Positions 6,622-14,444 are shown, counted from the stretch's first letter. The stretch: 35,939 bases of DNA from a candidate division WWE3 bacterium (GCA_003599255.1 QZJF01000017.1:1-35939), one strand, 5' to 3'. Notes: a model not told the origin generated them from the letters alone. Program-made: numbers and translations.

Positions 6622-7752
6622 ATGAATTTCATGGGAAAAAAATTTTTAAGCGTAATTGCCTTTGGAATAATCGTCGTATTACTGCCGGTACTTAGTTCCG
6701 CACAGGAAAACAAAATATACTTTTTTTACGGAAACGGCTGCCCTCATTGTGCAGTGGTAGAAGAATATTTTGAAAAAAACGGATTTTTTGACAAATACCC
6801 AATCGAAAATAAGGAAATATACTTCAATAGAGACAATGCTTTCTTGTACAACGCCCTAATGGGCAAATTGGGGGTGCCTGAGCAACAACGAGGGGTCCCA
6901 ACTCTGGTTGTAGGAGATAAAGTTTTTGTAGGTGACAAGCCGATTATTGATAACTTTGAATTAGCCGTTTCGGAATTCATGGAGCAAAATACTGACTTCA
7001 ATACAGATAATACAACTGATGGAAATTCAGTTCCGGAACTAGAAGAAAATATTAGCGAAGAACAAACCAGGACTAAACTTGATCTGACACTTGCTGCCGT
7101 AGTAGCTGCGAGCCTGGTTGATGCTATAAATCCGTGCGCATTTGCCGTCCTGATTATTCTCATGAGCACAATTTTGGCAACAGGTGAAGGTAAAAAAGCC
7201 CTAAGATCCGGTTTAGCCTTTTCACTCTCAATATTCATATCTTACTTTCTAATGGGTATCGGTCTATATGCTGCCTTAGGTTCAGGACAAATATCCGGCA
7301 TTTTTTATAAATTCATCGGAGTTCTGGCACTTATATTAGGATTGTTTAATCTTAAGGACTACTTCTGGTACGGAAAGGTGTTTCTTATGGAAGTCCCCGT
7401 GTCATGGAGACCAAAGATGAAAAACCTTATCGGTTCAGTTACCAGCCCTGCGGGAGCATTTGGTGTAGGGTTTCTTGTAAGTCTGTTTCTTCTCCCGTGC
7501 ACAAGCGGACCATACATTGTTATTTTGGGTATGCTGGCTGAGAAAACGTTACACGCTAGAGCTGTGTTATACCTTTTGCTTTACAACATTATTTTCGTAT
7601 CTCCTATGGTCTTAATTTCCGCAGCCGTTTACAAGGGCTTTGACCCTAACAAAGCAGAGCAAATCAGACAAAAAAATCTGCGGGTACTACATCTTGTAGC
7701 CGGGATTATTCTGCTGTTAATGGGATTTGCTATTGTGTGGGGTTTGATCTAA
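6622..7752 (+). CDS. Thioredoxin-like/CcdA fusion, thiol-disulphide exchange across the membrane
   Basis: 376 aa. A signal/TM helix (about 5-27) precedes a thioredoxin-fold domain with CPHC at residues 40-43 and the cis-Pro motif GVPT at 91-94. An acidic linker (about 122-148) leads to a CcdA/DsbD-like domain of six TM helices with the paired Cys motifs 'NPCAF' and 'LPCTSGPY'. In the DsbD/CcdA family these Cys carry electrons from cytoplasmic thioredoxin to an outer thioredoxin-like partner; here the partner is fused at the N-terminus. CPHC is also the DsbA dipeptide, so the direction (oxidase or reductase) is uncertain. An alternative start is Met4. Confidence 0.85.
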   Translation: MNFMGKKFLSVIAFGIIVVLLPVLSSAQENKIYFFYGNGCPHCAVVEEYFEKNGFFDKYPIENKEIYFNRDNAFLYNALMGKLGVPEQQRGVPTLVVGDKVFVGDKPIIDNFELAVSEFMEQNTDFNTDNTTDGNSVPELEENISEEQTRTKLDLTLAAVVAASLVDAINPCAFAVLIILMSTILATGEGKKALRSGLAFSLSIFISYFLMGIGLYAALGSGQISGIFYKFIGVLALILGLFNLKDYFWYGKVFLMEVPVSWRPKMKNLIGSVTSPAGAFGVGFLVSLFLLPCTSGPYIVILGMLAEKTLHARAVLYLLLYNIIFVSPMVLISAAVYKGFDPNKAEQIRQKNLRVLHLVAGIILLLMGFAIVWGLI

Positions 7753-7768
7753 TCTGCCGGAGTACCGA

Positions 7769-8128
7769 TTACAAACACTTTGAAAGAAGCAGTAATTCCT
7801 GGGGAGTAGGATCCTGTGTTTCCATAAGCTCTTTGGCCCGTTCCTCACCGACCGCCTGAACAGCGCAATCTATCTGCTCGGGGGTTACATTTTCCTGAAG
7901 GTCTTCGACGAGCCCCTCCATATCTCCTGAATCTAACATTTCCTTCTGTTCCGGTGAAAGTTTGTCGGTATCTATAACCTGCTCTATAGCTGTTTTTTGA
8001 ACATAACCCTGGAGATCTCCGGATCTTACACCCTTGTATAAAAAGTACATCAGACCAAGAATGCCTATCCCAACGGCTATAGCCACTACAAGAAGCAGAA
8101 CTTTCAATAAGGAGATTATTTTATCCAT
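7769..8128 (-). CDS. Single-TM protein with acidic helical tail
   Basis: 119 aa. A TM helix (residues 7-33) is followed by a Glu/Gln-rich helical domain with two Cys ('QIDCAVQAVG' and 'LLLLSKCL' at the C-terminus). It is convergent with the thioredoxin-CcdA gene, with 16 nt between the stops. A TATTTT -10-like box lies 6 nt before the ATG, suggesting leaderless expression. No family is assigned; the two Cys could be targets of the neighbouring thiol system, which is speculative. Confidence 0.65.
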   Translation of the reverse strand: MDKIISLLKVLLLVVAIAVGIGILGLMYFLYKGVRSGDLQGYVQKTAIEQVIDTDKLSPEQKEMLDSGDMEGLVEDLQENVTPEQIDCAVQAVGEERAKELMETQDPTPQELLLLSKCL

Positions 8129-8170
8129 ATATACAAAATAATATCACATAGATACTTTACATACCCCTGA

Positions 8171-8199
8171 TTGTGAAACCCACGTATTACATCTAAAAT
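8171..8199 (+). promoter_or_regulatory. Leaderless promoter
   Basis: TTGTGA 8171-8176, a 17-nt spacer and TAAAAT 8194-8199, with 6 nt to the ATG at 8206. Confidence 0.7.
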
Positions 8200-8205
8200 G
8201 CATAT

Positions 8206-8787
8206 ATGTTCGGTGATGAAATTAACAGACAGGAAGCGGCAGAATGGACACCGGCACTCAAAGAAAGATTAAAACCCGCAGTACTTTATCATGCTTCAAG
8301 AAATAGAAATATTGAGGTTTTCGAGCCCAGAGCCGAATCAGTCAGGCATCCGGAAGAAGGTCCCGTAGTTTTTGCTGCTGAGGACGAGGTCTATGCGTGC
8401 AAATTCCTTGTCCCCTCCGACGATTCTTGGGCTAAATTATCGAGATTTGGAAAAGTGCACGTCGCCGTGTACGCAGATAAGGCAAGATTCTTTGAAAACG
8501 ATAAAGGCGGGGCCGTGTATGAATTACCTTCCGATAGCTTTGAACTGGATCCAAAATTCAGCGGCTCGACCGTTGAATGGACCAGCAAATCTCCGGTCAA
8601 ACCAATTAAAAAAATTGTTTACGAATCAGGTTTCCAGGCAATGTTGGACAACCGTGTCCAGGTATATTTCATCACTCCGGAACAGCTTCAGAGCATGAAA
8701 GACGCGCCGGATCATGGATACGCCATAATTAAAACTCTTGAATCTGAAAACGCCAAGCTCAACAAAAATGTTATACCTCTAAAATAG
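8206..8787 (+). CDS. Orphan soluble protein, possibly ADP-ribosyltransferase-like fold
   Basis: 193 aa with no TM segment. 'AVLYHASRNRNIEVFEPR' (about residues 26-43) followed by 'PVVFAAEDEVYACKFLV' resembles the opening of ART-like/RNA phosphotransferase-like folds, where a YH-x-S/T element precedes a strand bearing a second conserved residue. The match is by eye only; no catalytic Glu could be assigned. The start is fixed by the leaderless promoter. The next gene (cupin) starts 46 nt downstream. Confidence 0.6.
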   Translation: MFGDEINRQEAAEWTPALKERLKPAVLYHASRNRNIEVFEPRAESVRHPEEGPVVFAAEDEVYACKFLVPSDDSWAKLSRFGKVHVAVYADKARFFENDKGGAVYELPSDSFELDPKFSGSTVEWTSKSPVKPIKKIVYESGFQAMLDNRVQVYFITPEQLQSMKDAPDHGYAIIKTLESENAKLNKNVIPLK

Positions 8788-8833
8788 CCCTGCTATATAA
8801 ATTGTTGCCCCTTTGGTGTAATATATAGATGAA

Positions 8834-9232
8834 ATGAAAGGATATGTCGTAAACATCGAAAAAGAAACGCTTGAAAACGAATATTTTAGGAAAGTCCTGT
8901 ACACAGCAAAAAATACCCAGCTCGTACTTATGTCTATAAAACCGGGAGATGAGATTGGAGATGAACTTCATGAGCTGGACCAATTCATTAGAGTTGAGAA
9001 AGGCAAAGCTACGGCAATCTTGAACAAAGGCAAAACCGAGTATAACTTGGAAGAAGATCACGCGATAATCATACCCGCCGGTACATGGCACAATATAATC
9101 AATACGGGCACAGCAGACCTAAAATTGTACACACTATACTGTCCTCCTGAACATAAGGATGGAACTGTGCACGCAACAAAAGAAGAGGCCGTTGAAGAAC
9201 ATTTTGACGGTAAATTAACCGAAAGCTCATAA
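8834..9232 (+). CDS. Cupin domain protein
   Basis: 132 aa, a single cupin barrel. Motif 1 is 'GDEIGDELHELDQFIRVEKGKA' split around residues 38-59 (His and Glu ligands), and motif 2 is 'IIIPAGTWHNIINTG' near 80-94 (Pro-x-G-x-x-H). The fold binds a divalent metal and appears in dioxygenases, isomerases and sensor domains, so the substrate cannot be told. The C-terminal tail is acidic and polar. It is co-directional with, and 3 nt from, the following two-TM gene, so they are probably one operon. Confidence 0.85.
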   Translation: MKGYVVNIEKETLENEYFRKVLYTAKNTQLVLMSIKPGDEIGDELHELDQFIRVEKGKATAILNKGKTEYNLEEDHAIIIPAGTWHNIINTGTADLKLYTLYCPPEHKDGTVHATKEEAVEEHFDGKLTESS

Positions 9233-9235
9233 TTA

Positions 9236-9958
9236 ATGGAAGAAGTGCCAAATCAGACTCCCCAGAATCCTGCAAAAAAATCCTGGTACGAGAATCCCGG
9301 CTGCATAAGCTTGCTCTTAGTTTTCTTTTTCCCGCTGGGACTGCTCTTGATGTGGGTCTATACAAATTGGGACAAAAAAATAAAATGGGCAGTTACGCTC
9401 ATAATACTTTTTCTGATTGTATTAGGTTTCGCAATACCTACACCAAGTGCTCCTATAGCCAATTCGACCACAATCAACAACACACAAACCAAACCAATAC
9501 CTGAGATTCCGGAACCAGTTAACGAGGAAGCAAGTGTCGTGGAGACTGTAACGGAGGAACCAGTTGCGGGAGAATTAACAGCTGCAGAACAAGAATATTT
9601 GCAAAAAATACTTAAGTCTACCCAAAACCTGACAGGTGCTTTCTCGGTCATTGGAGAGATGGCGGACGAACCTCTGAAAGTTTATGACGATCAAGATTAC
9701 ATAATGCGCCTGGCCGTAGCTATAATAACTATTCAACAGGAATATAAAACGGCGACTGAAATTATTCCTCCCACAAGATTTCAGGACATCCACAAAGATT
9801 ACACTAAGGCACTCTCACTATACACCGCCGCAACCGAAGAGCTGACCTATGGAATAGATAGTTATGACCCGGACAAAATAAATAAGGCGGCAGATTTAAT
9901 GGAAGAGGCAAGTGTTTACCTGAATTCCGCCACAGAAAAAATGACTGCAATTCAGTAA
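9236..9958 (+). CDS. Two-TM protein with extracytoplasmic helical domain
   Basis: 240 aa. A cytoplasmic N-tail is followed by 'NPGCISLLLVFFFPLGLLLMW' (TM1, about 21-41), 'TNWDKKIKWAV' as a tight basic turn, then TM2 (about 49-67). A Pro/Thr/Glu-rich linker (about 70-115) leads to a helical domain of about 120 residues with an aromatic/polar heptad feel. The TM pair resembles small membrane modules seen in many bacterial envelope proteins. Second gene of the cupin operon. Unknown role. Confidence 0.7.
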   Translation: MEEVPNQTPQNPAKKSWYENPGCISLLLVFFFPLGLLLMWVYTNWDKKIKWAVTLIILFLIVLGFAIPTPSAPIANSTTINNTQTKPIPEIPEPVNEEASVVETVTEEPVAGELTAAEQEYLQKILKSTQNLTGAFSVIGEMADEPLKVYDDQDYIMRLAVAIITIQQEYKTATEIIPPTRFQDIHKDYTKALSLYTAATEELTYGIDSYDPDKINKAADLMEEASVYLNSATEKMTAIQ

Positions 9959-9959
9959 T

Positions 9960-10004
9960 CCCTATACCCTATAGTTTGACTTGCGCGCTGTTTTAGCCTA
10001 TAAT
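9960..10004 (+). promoter_or_regulatory. CTATAG-class promoter (site 4) with tandem motif
   Basis: CCCTATA 9960-9966 is immediately repeated as CCCTATAG 9967-9974. Then 1 nt, TTGACT 9976-9981, a 17-nt spacer and TATAAT 9999-10004. UTR about 64 nt. Confidence 0.85.
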
Positions 10005-10074
10005 GGCAACATCCAAAGCATTCGTAACATAATAACCCGTTATTCGGGCAAATCTTAGGACAAGGAGTATTCCC

Positions 10075-10380
10075 ATGGAAAGGATTCTTTGTAATCCGGC
10101 TTTTTTGTTAATACTTTTTGGGACTGTTGTTACCCTGACTTTAATTTTTCGAAGGGCAATCAAAAGACCCACAAAGTCAAACTTAACCTCAAGTCCCGAG
10201 GCTACAGTTATAAGTAAGGTGTTTAAACCCGGAACAACCATGGTTACCCGCTCGAGCATTACCCAGCAACCGGAAGAATGGCTGCTTGTGGTGAGCTGCA
10301 ACGGAAGCGATAACCGAACTGTTTCGGTATCCAGAGATTTATGGAACTCTATGGAAACGGGGGACAAAGTCTCCTTATAA
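10075..10380 (+). CDS. Small single-TM protein with cytoplasmic domain
   Basis: 101 aa. A TM helix (residues 8-26) is followed by a basic stretch ('RRAIKRPTKSN') and a compact beta-rich domain ('ATVISKVF', 'EWLLVVSCNG', 'RTVSVSRDLWNSMETGDKVSL'). The C-terminal 'W-x-x-x-x-x-G-D-x-V' is reminiscent of small OB/SH3-like domains, without a clear family. The SD AAGGAG precedes the ATG. It belongs to the CTATAG-promoter set. Confidence 0.7.
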   Translation: MERILCNPAFLLILFGTVVTLTLIFRRAIKRPTKSNLTSSPEATVISKVFKPGTTMVTRSSITQQPEEWLLVVSCNGSDNRTVSVSRDLWNSMETGDKVSL

Positions 10381-10388
10381 CGTAATAG

Positions 10389-10440
10389 CAGCGCTCTGTG
10401 ATTTGGAAGTTATTTCCACGTTGCGGGACGCTGTTTTGCT
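10389..10440 (+). terminator. Possible terminator
   Basis: CAGCG 10389-10393 pairs with CGCTG 10429-10433, followed by TTTTGCTTTT. The stem is short and the loop long, so support is modest. It is placed where the other units have terminators. Confidence 0.4.
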
Positions 10441-10464
10441 TTTGCTGACTTCGCTATATATAAT
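10436..10464 (+). promoter_or_regulatory. Promoter without CTATAG
   Basis: TTGCTT 10436-10441, a 17-nt spacer and TATAAT 10459-10464. No CTATAG sits upstream, although the gene otherwise resembles the SD-class units. Confidence 0.5.
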
Positions 10465-10503
10465 TACCGGCACAAAACAAGAATCTTACATAAGGAGGAG
10501 AAA

Positions 10504-10926
10504 GTGTTGAAAGTATCGGATGTTATTGGGGACTTCCCCAAACTGGACCACTTTGAACTTGGAGTACAAAGAAACCGAATGATTTATGCAATCTCATTCT
10601 TTGTTCACCAACTCGGCTGGATAGAGCTTAAAGACCGGGAGGTCGATGGAAACTGGGGATATGCACGCTTTTTGGTTCCTGTAAGCAACTCGGCTATTTG
10701 CATTCAGCTCACGGAACTCGTTGATGACCCTGTTGAACCGGTCCGTTCTGATCATGGACATCTCGGACTAAAAGTATCAGATCCTTCAAGAGCCGCGGAA
10801 GCTATTGTCGCTTGGGCACGCAGCGTCGGTCTCAAAGAAATAGAAGTTGAACCCGTCCCCGGAAACAAATGCTTCGTGTATTTGTGGGAACTGTTCAAGT
10901 CCGGTCTGGAGTTAGTCCCGAGATAG
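10504..10926 (+). CDS. VOC (glyoxalase-like) fold protein
   Basis: 140 aa, GTG start set by the SD AAGGAGGAG. Two beta-alpha-beta-beta-beta halves are recognisable: 'LDHFELGV' (residues 14-21, first His) with 'ICIQLTEL', and 'HGHLGLKVSDPSRAAEAIVAWARSVGL' with a final 'LWELFKSGLELVPR' (Glu). The His/Glu pattern fits a metal-binding VOC fold (glyoxalase I, extradiol dioxygenase, antibiotic-resistance relatives). The substrate cannot be predicted. It has a strong terminator of its own. Confidence 0.75.
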   Translation: MLKVSDVIGDFPKLDHFELGVQRNRMIYAISFFVHQLGWIELKDREVDGNWGYARFLVPVSNSAICIQLTELVDDPVEPVRSDHGHLGLKVSDPSRAAEAIVAWARSVGLKEIEVEPVPGNKCFVYLWELFKSGLELVPR

Positions 10927-10945
10927 CAGATAAAACCTGCCGAAA

Positions 10946-10985
10946 AGGCGATCACTGTACCCCAGCAATGATCGCCTCTTTTTTT
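10946..10985 (+). terminator. Rho-independent terminator
   Basis: AGGCGATCA 10946-10954 pairs perfectly with TGATCGCCT 10969-10977, followed by CTTTTTTT. Confidence 0.9.
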
Positions 10986-11034
10986 AAATTTATTAATCGA
11001 GTAAAATTCCCATACCACATTAAAGGAGAGAAAA

Positions 11035-11418
11035 ATGTCTGACCAATTTTGGGATGACCCTGATGAGGATCCTGCGATGATCGAAGCTTATCGGGAGTAC
11101 ATGGAAGGGATCTGGGAGGAAATTCTTGCCAGTGGCGAGTCCGGTAATCCTCTTGAAGGCAAAGTCACCCGAGTCTACTTTGTGAGCAAATCAAAGGGGC
11201 GCGGAAAACGCCGGAGAAAATGGAAAGAGGTAGAAATGATTGGTTTGGGCAACAGATTTCAAACAATCAAGGATGTACCGACCGGACGTCTTGATAGCAT
11301 CGCGGAAGAATTAATTCCTCCCGAGCTGGTACCGCCTCATGTTACTCCATTTCAATTTTTCCTGGATTGCTTCAGGAAACTGGACGAAAGGAAAAACGGC
11401 AGGAAAAAGCGGGGATAA
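11035..11418 (+). CDS. Small charged orphan protein with basic patch
   Basis: 127 aa, soluble. The N-terminus is very acidic ('DDPDEDPAMIEAYREYMEG'). The middle holds a strongly basic block 'KSKGRGKRRRKWKEVEMIG' (about residues 51-69), which could bind nucleic acid. A helical C-terminal part ('TPFQFFLDCFRKLDERK') ends in another basic run. The SD AAAGGAGAG precedes the ATG. No clear promoter of its own was seen (TAAAAT 11002-11007 is possible). No family is assigned. Confidence 0.65.
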   Translation: MSDQFWDDPDEDPAMIEAYREYMEGIWEEILASGESGNPLEGKVTRVYFVSKSKGRGKRRRKWKEVEMIGLGNRFQTIKDVPTGRLDSIAEELIPPELVPPHVTPFQFFLDCFRKLDERKNGRKKRG

Positions 11419-11448
11419 TGTGAATACTTTTTTACACATCCCCGCTTT
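11406..11448 (+). terminator. Hairpin overlapping the stop codon
   Basis: An 11-bp perfect stem, AAAGCGGGGAT 11406-11416 with ATCCCCGCTTT 11438-11448. The left arm includes the stop region of the 11035 gene, and an inner GTG/CAC pair closes the loop. The U-tail is weak, so it may act mainly as a 3'-end stabiliser. Confidence 0.7.
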
Positions 11449-11470
11449 ACATGTTCTATAATATTTCCAC

Positions 11471-11683
11471 ATGAACAAATTAATTTACATATTTCTTAGC
11501 GTTTTAATTTTCTTGATTGTATTGCTGGTTGTTCTAAGCCTAAAACGGGATAACCGCTCATATGAAAATTTACCAAAAAATCCGCCCGAGGAAGTATTCT
11601 GCACTACCGAAGCTAAGCTGTGTCCCGATGGCTCTTACGTAGGCAGACAAGGCCCAAACTGTGAATTTGCTCCGTGTCCTTGA
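11471..11683 (+). CDS. Small TM-anchored protein with Cys-rich outer motif
   Basis: 70 aa. A TM helix (residues 4-24) is followed by a short basic linker and a four-Cys module in the last 27 residues (about residues 44-69: C, then 'LCPDGSYVG', 'PNCEFAPC'). As I recall, the same motif recurs as a C-terminal module on envelope proteins of candidate-phyla bacteria. The TATAAT at 11457-11462 is 8 nt from the ATG and no SD is seen, so it groups with the leaderless genes although it sits inside the SD-gene cluster. Confidence 0.65.
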   Translation: MNKLIYIFLSVLIFLIVLLVVLSLKRDNRSYENLPKNPPEEVFCTTEAKLCPDGSYVGRQGPNCEFAPCP

Positions 11684-11697
11684 GTGTGCAAACGTTG

Positions 11698-11736
11698 CCC
11701 TATAGCATTGACTGGCCGCTACGTAACGTCTATAAT
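11698..11736 (+). promoter_or_regulatory. CTATAG-class promoter (site 5)
   Basis: CCCTATAG 11698-11705, 2 nt, TTGACT 11708-11713, a 17-nt spacer and TATAAT 11731-11736. UTR about 49 nt. Confidence 0.85.
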
Positions 11737-11791
11737 TCACCCCATCTGAAATCAAAAACAAGCACCTTGAATAAGAAGGAGGATTTTTCCC

Positions 11792-12877
11792 ATGTCAGCC
11801 AAAGACAAGGCCAAACGGGAGATGAAACATCAGTCTCTTGTACTGGCAACCGCAATTGTGGTCTATTTCTTTGTCGGAAATTTCTGGAATCCGACGGGAT
11901 TTGACCCTTTGGGATACTGGAATCTCAGTAAAATGGGGTTCTGGGAGACCATGCGTATTTTGTGGCCAATCGCAGTAATTGTCCCTTTTCTTTTGGGACA
12001 ATTGGATTGGCTGAACAGCTCTCTGGCTGACAAGCTGGAGAACGGAAAGTTTATAAGAACCCCGCTTCCATTCAAGATCCTACGCGCAAGTTTTGCCGGG
12101 ATCACCGAGGAACTGGGACACAGGGGATTTTATATCTACTTTATTATGTTGATAATCACTTTGCTGAACGAGCATCTTGATATCAGCATAACCCTTGCTT
12201 TCGCCTTTGCATTCAGCCAAGTTGTTCCGAAAGCAAAAACGGCCATGGCCCGGATATTGTACGGTGTTACGATACTGGCAGCATACCTGCTTCTGAGAAA
12301 CATGATATACCCGGATTTGGTCTACGATATACTCGGGAGTTACGTCAAAACGTACGAGTGGATTCTATCCCCTGAGAATCGCCTGACAATAGGGACAGCT
12401 TTCATGTGCATCTGGGCAGGAGATTCTCTCCTAAGAGTGACCGGGATCAATAACACCCTCAAGTTTTTGCCCCGCAACAGAGCAGAAGCCAAAAAGAAGG
12501 CGTTCATGAAAGAACTGTTCACACCTTCCATGGTGTTGCAGCAGTTAGTTTTCACAGCAGGATTACTCGGTCTGAACTTCTGGATGATAACTCAGACCAA
12601 TCCCGAGGCAGTGCTGGGCGGACAGCCGTTATTGGTCATGGGTATAACCCTATCATTCTTCAGATTTGGAATGGTTCATTCCTATCAGGGATGGTTGGGG
12701 GTTTTAGGTGCATTCTTCTTCGGAATTTACATGCAACATGTTGCGTTCACCTATGGATTGCAGTACGCAATAGTGGTCCATGTTTTATACAACTCTGTGT
12801 TGTTCGCTTCAGAACACATAACGCAGGGAATAAAGGACTGGATAAAACCACGCATGATTCCGCAAGAAGCGGACTAA
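11792..12877 (+). CDS. CPBP family intramembrane metalloprotease
   Basis: 361 aa with about eight TM helices. The three CPBP (Rce1/Abi) motifs are present: EExxxR as 'EELGHR' at residues 106-111, FxxxH as 'FGMVH' near 288-292, and HxxxN as 'HVLYN' near 332-336. These Glu and His residues are the metal-site/catalytic residues of Rce1-type intramembrane proteases. Bacterial members cleave membrane substrates or act in peptide maturation and immunity. It is the largest gene in the CTATAG class, with SD AAGGAGG, and ends in a terminator. The substrate is unknown. Confidence 0.82.
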   Translation: MSAKDKAKREMKHQSLVLATAIVVYFFVGNFWNPTGFDPLGYWNLSKMGFWETMRILWPIAVIVPFLLGQLDWLNSSLADKLENGKFIRTPLPFKILRASFAGITEELGHRGFYIYFIMLIITLLNEHLDISITLAFAFAFSQVVPKAKTAMARILYGVTILAAYLLLRNMIYPDLVYDILGSYVKTYEWILSPENRLTIGTAFMCIWAGDSLLRVTGINNTLKFLPRNRAEAKKKAFMKELFTPSMVLQQLVFTAGLLGLNFWMITQTNPEAVLGGQPLLVMGITLSFFRFGMVHSYQGWLGVLGAFFFGIYMQHVAFTYGLQYAIVVHVLYNSVLFASEHITQGIKDWIKPRMIPQEAD

Positions 12878-12880
12878 CAA

Positions 12881-12928
12881 CAAAGGGGTTTCCCGGCAGA
12901 CAACTGCTGCGAGACCTCTTTTTTATTT
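12881..12928 (+). terminator. Rho-independent terminator
   Basis: AGGGGTTTC pairs with GAGACCTCT (two G-T pairs) around an inner GCAG/CTGC hairpin, then TTTTTTA. It lies directly before the convergent gene ending at 12928. Confidence 0.75.
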
Positions 12929-13866
12929 CAGATAATGCCTTTGAAATAATCTATTGTTTTTGCAAGACCATCAGATAAAGACACTTTCGGTTCCCAGTTC
13001 AACTCATTTTTTGCAAGTGTAATGTCTGGTTGTCTCTGCCTCGGATCATCCACCGGCAGCTGTTTAAAGACTATTTCCGACTTTGTACCTGAAAGTTGGA
13101 TAATCTGCTCAGCCAGTTCCAGCAAAGTACTTTCATTCGGATTACCTACATTCACAGGTCCTGTAAAATCTTCTTTATTCATAAGCCTGTACATTCCCTC
13201 AATCAGATCGTCAACATAACAAAAGGACCGTGTCTGCTTTCCGTCTCCGTATATGGTGATCGGTTCACCTCTTAGAGACTGTACTATAAAGTTTGAAACT
13301 ACCCTGCCGTCATTTACAGCCATTCTTGGTCCATAAGTATTAAATATTCTGATTACACGAATTTCCAAATTGTGCTGTCTCTTATAATCAAAAAACAAAG
13401 TTTCGGACACGCGCTTACCTTCATCGTAGCATGCGCGCGGGCCTATTGTGTTTACATTGCCTTTATATTCCTCGGTTTGCGGATGCACCAACGGGTCACC
13501 GTAAACCTCGGACGTGGAAGCCTGCAAAATCCTCGCCCTATGCCTTTTTGCCAGGCCTAACATGTTGATTACACCCACAGTATTGGCTTTTATAGTCCTG
13601 ACCGGATTAATTTGGTAATGAACCGGGGAAGCAGGACAGGCCAAGTTGTAAATCTGATCAAGCATAATTTCACTGAAATAAATTGGCTCGATAATATCGT
13701 GATTAATGAACTTGAAATTTGGGTTTTCCCGTAACCTTTCAATATTTTGCTTATTTCCGGTAAACAGGTTATCCAAACAGACTACTTTATCTCCTTTATT
13801 TAATAGGTACTCACACAAATGACTACCGAGGAATCCAGCGCCGCCGGTTACCAATATTGTTTTCAT
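12928..13866 (-). CDS. NAD-dependent SDR, UDP-glucuronate decarboxylase-like
   Basis: 312 aa extended short-chain dehydrogenase. The NAD motif TGGAGFLG is at residues 7-14, and the Ser-Thr-Ser motif '[10 protein letters not shown]' is followed by '[12 protein letters not shown]...CYDEGKR', where Tyr and Lys form the YxxxK active site. The GNVN/CYDEGKR wording is characteristic of UDP-xylose synthases, which decarboxylate UDP-glucuronate; related epimerases are the alternative. The product would feed glycan synthesis, consistent with glycosyltransferase-like genes elsewhere in the window. GATAAT (complement of 13875-13880) lies 8 nt before the ATG. Confidence 0.87.
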   Translation of the reverse strand: MKTILVTGGAGFLGSHLCEYLLNKGDKVVCLDNLFTGNKQNIERLRENPNFKFINHDIIEPIYFSEIMLDQIYNLACPASPVHYQINPVRTIKANTVGVINMLGLAKRHRARILQASTSEVYGDPLVHPQTEEYKGNVNTIGPRACYDEGKRVSETLFFDYKRQHNLEIRVIRIFNTYGPRMAVNDGRVVSNFIVQSLRGEPITIYGDGKQTRSFCYVDDLIEGMYRLMNKEDFTGPVNVGNPNESTLLELAEQIIQLSGTKSEIVFKQLPVDDPRQRQPDITLAKNELNWEPKVSLSDGLAKTIDYFKGII

Positions 13867-13905
13867 ATATGTAGATTATCACTTTTAAAGAGGGTTTGTA
13901 TTTAT

Positions 13906-13944
13906 CCTATAGCGGTTGACTGGCGGATTTTAGTAGCCTATAAT
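13906..13944 (+). promoter_or_regulatory. CTATAG-class promoter (site 6)
   Basis: CCTATAG 13906-13912, 3 nt, TTGACT 13916-13921, a 17-nt spacer and TATAAT 13939-13944. It fixes the downstream start at 13994, because an ATG at 13943 would overlap the -10 box. Confidence 0.85.
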
Positions 13945-13993
13945 GCTTTCACCTATCCAAACCTTTAGAAAACAATCAGGAAAGAGAGGAGCG

Positions 13994-14431
13994 ATGTCTA
14001 AATCATTTAGCGCTAAATATTTAGTGCTGGTGGCAGCCGTCATTACCATTTTTCTGCTGATCCTTGCGGCGTGTGCGCCGGCCCCACCGGAAACAGTCGA
14101 GACTGTGGTAGTCACTATGGAGGCACAAGCACCTCCCCAAGTGGTCCAACCAACTTCGACTTCATATGTCAGCGAGACCCATCGGGGCGTCGACTATGTG
14201 GCTCCAGCAGATTTTAGCAACATGGACATTTCCGAAATCTGTCCAACCGGCCTGGAATACGAAGTTGTATCCAGCGGAAAAACGATCCGCCTTGGCTCGG
14301 ATTCCGGAGATATTACTGTCTTTGTCGAGATACCGAATCCGGGGTGTATGCTCCCGACGCGGGTCTGCACGTACGCCATTATTGAATATACGGCGTACTT
14401 ATCGTGTAATATCTTGACTGAAACCAAGTAA
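13994..14431 (+). CDS. Putative lipoprotein
   Basis: 145 aa. A signal peptide with the lipobox 'LAAC' puts the lipidated Cys at residue 27, followed by a Pro/Thr/Val-rich linker and a small beta-rich domain with four Cys ('EICPTG', 'GCMLPTRVC', 'YLSCN'), likely forming disulphides outside the cell. The ATG at 13994 has SD AGAGGAG and lies about 43 nt from the predicted start site. First gene of a bicistronic unit with 14445. No family was recognised. Confidence 0.75.
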   Translation: MSKSFSAKYLVLVAAVITIFLLILAACAPAPPETVETVVVTMEAQAPPQVVQPTSTSYVSETHRGVDYVAPADFSNMDISEICPTGLEYEVVSSGKTIRLGSDSGDITVFVEIPNPGCMLPTRVCTYAIIEYTAYLSCNILTETK

Positions 14432-14444
14432 AGAGGAGGCGAAA

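Noticed and set aside
7988-8085. CTATAG strings within the 7769-8128 gene
   Set aside because: No -35/-10 pair at the right spacing and no downstream SD-led ORF; counted as chance coding matches.
13943-13993. Upstream in-frame ATG of the lipoprotein
   Set aside because: It overlaps the TATAAT of site 6 and would spoil the signal peptide; the ATG at 13994 has a good SD.
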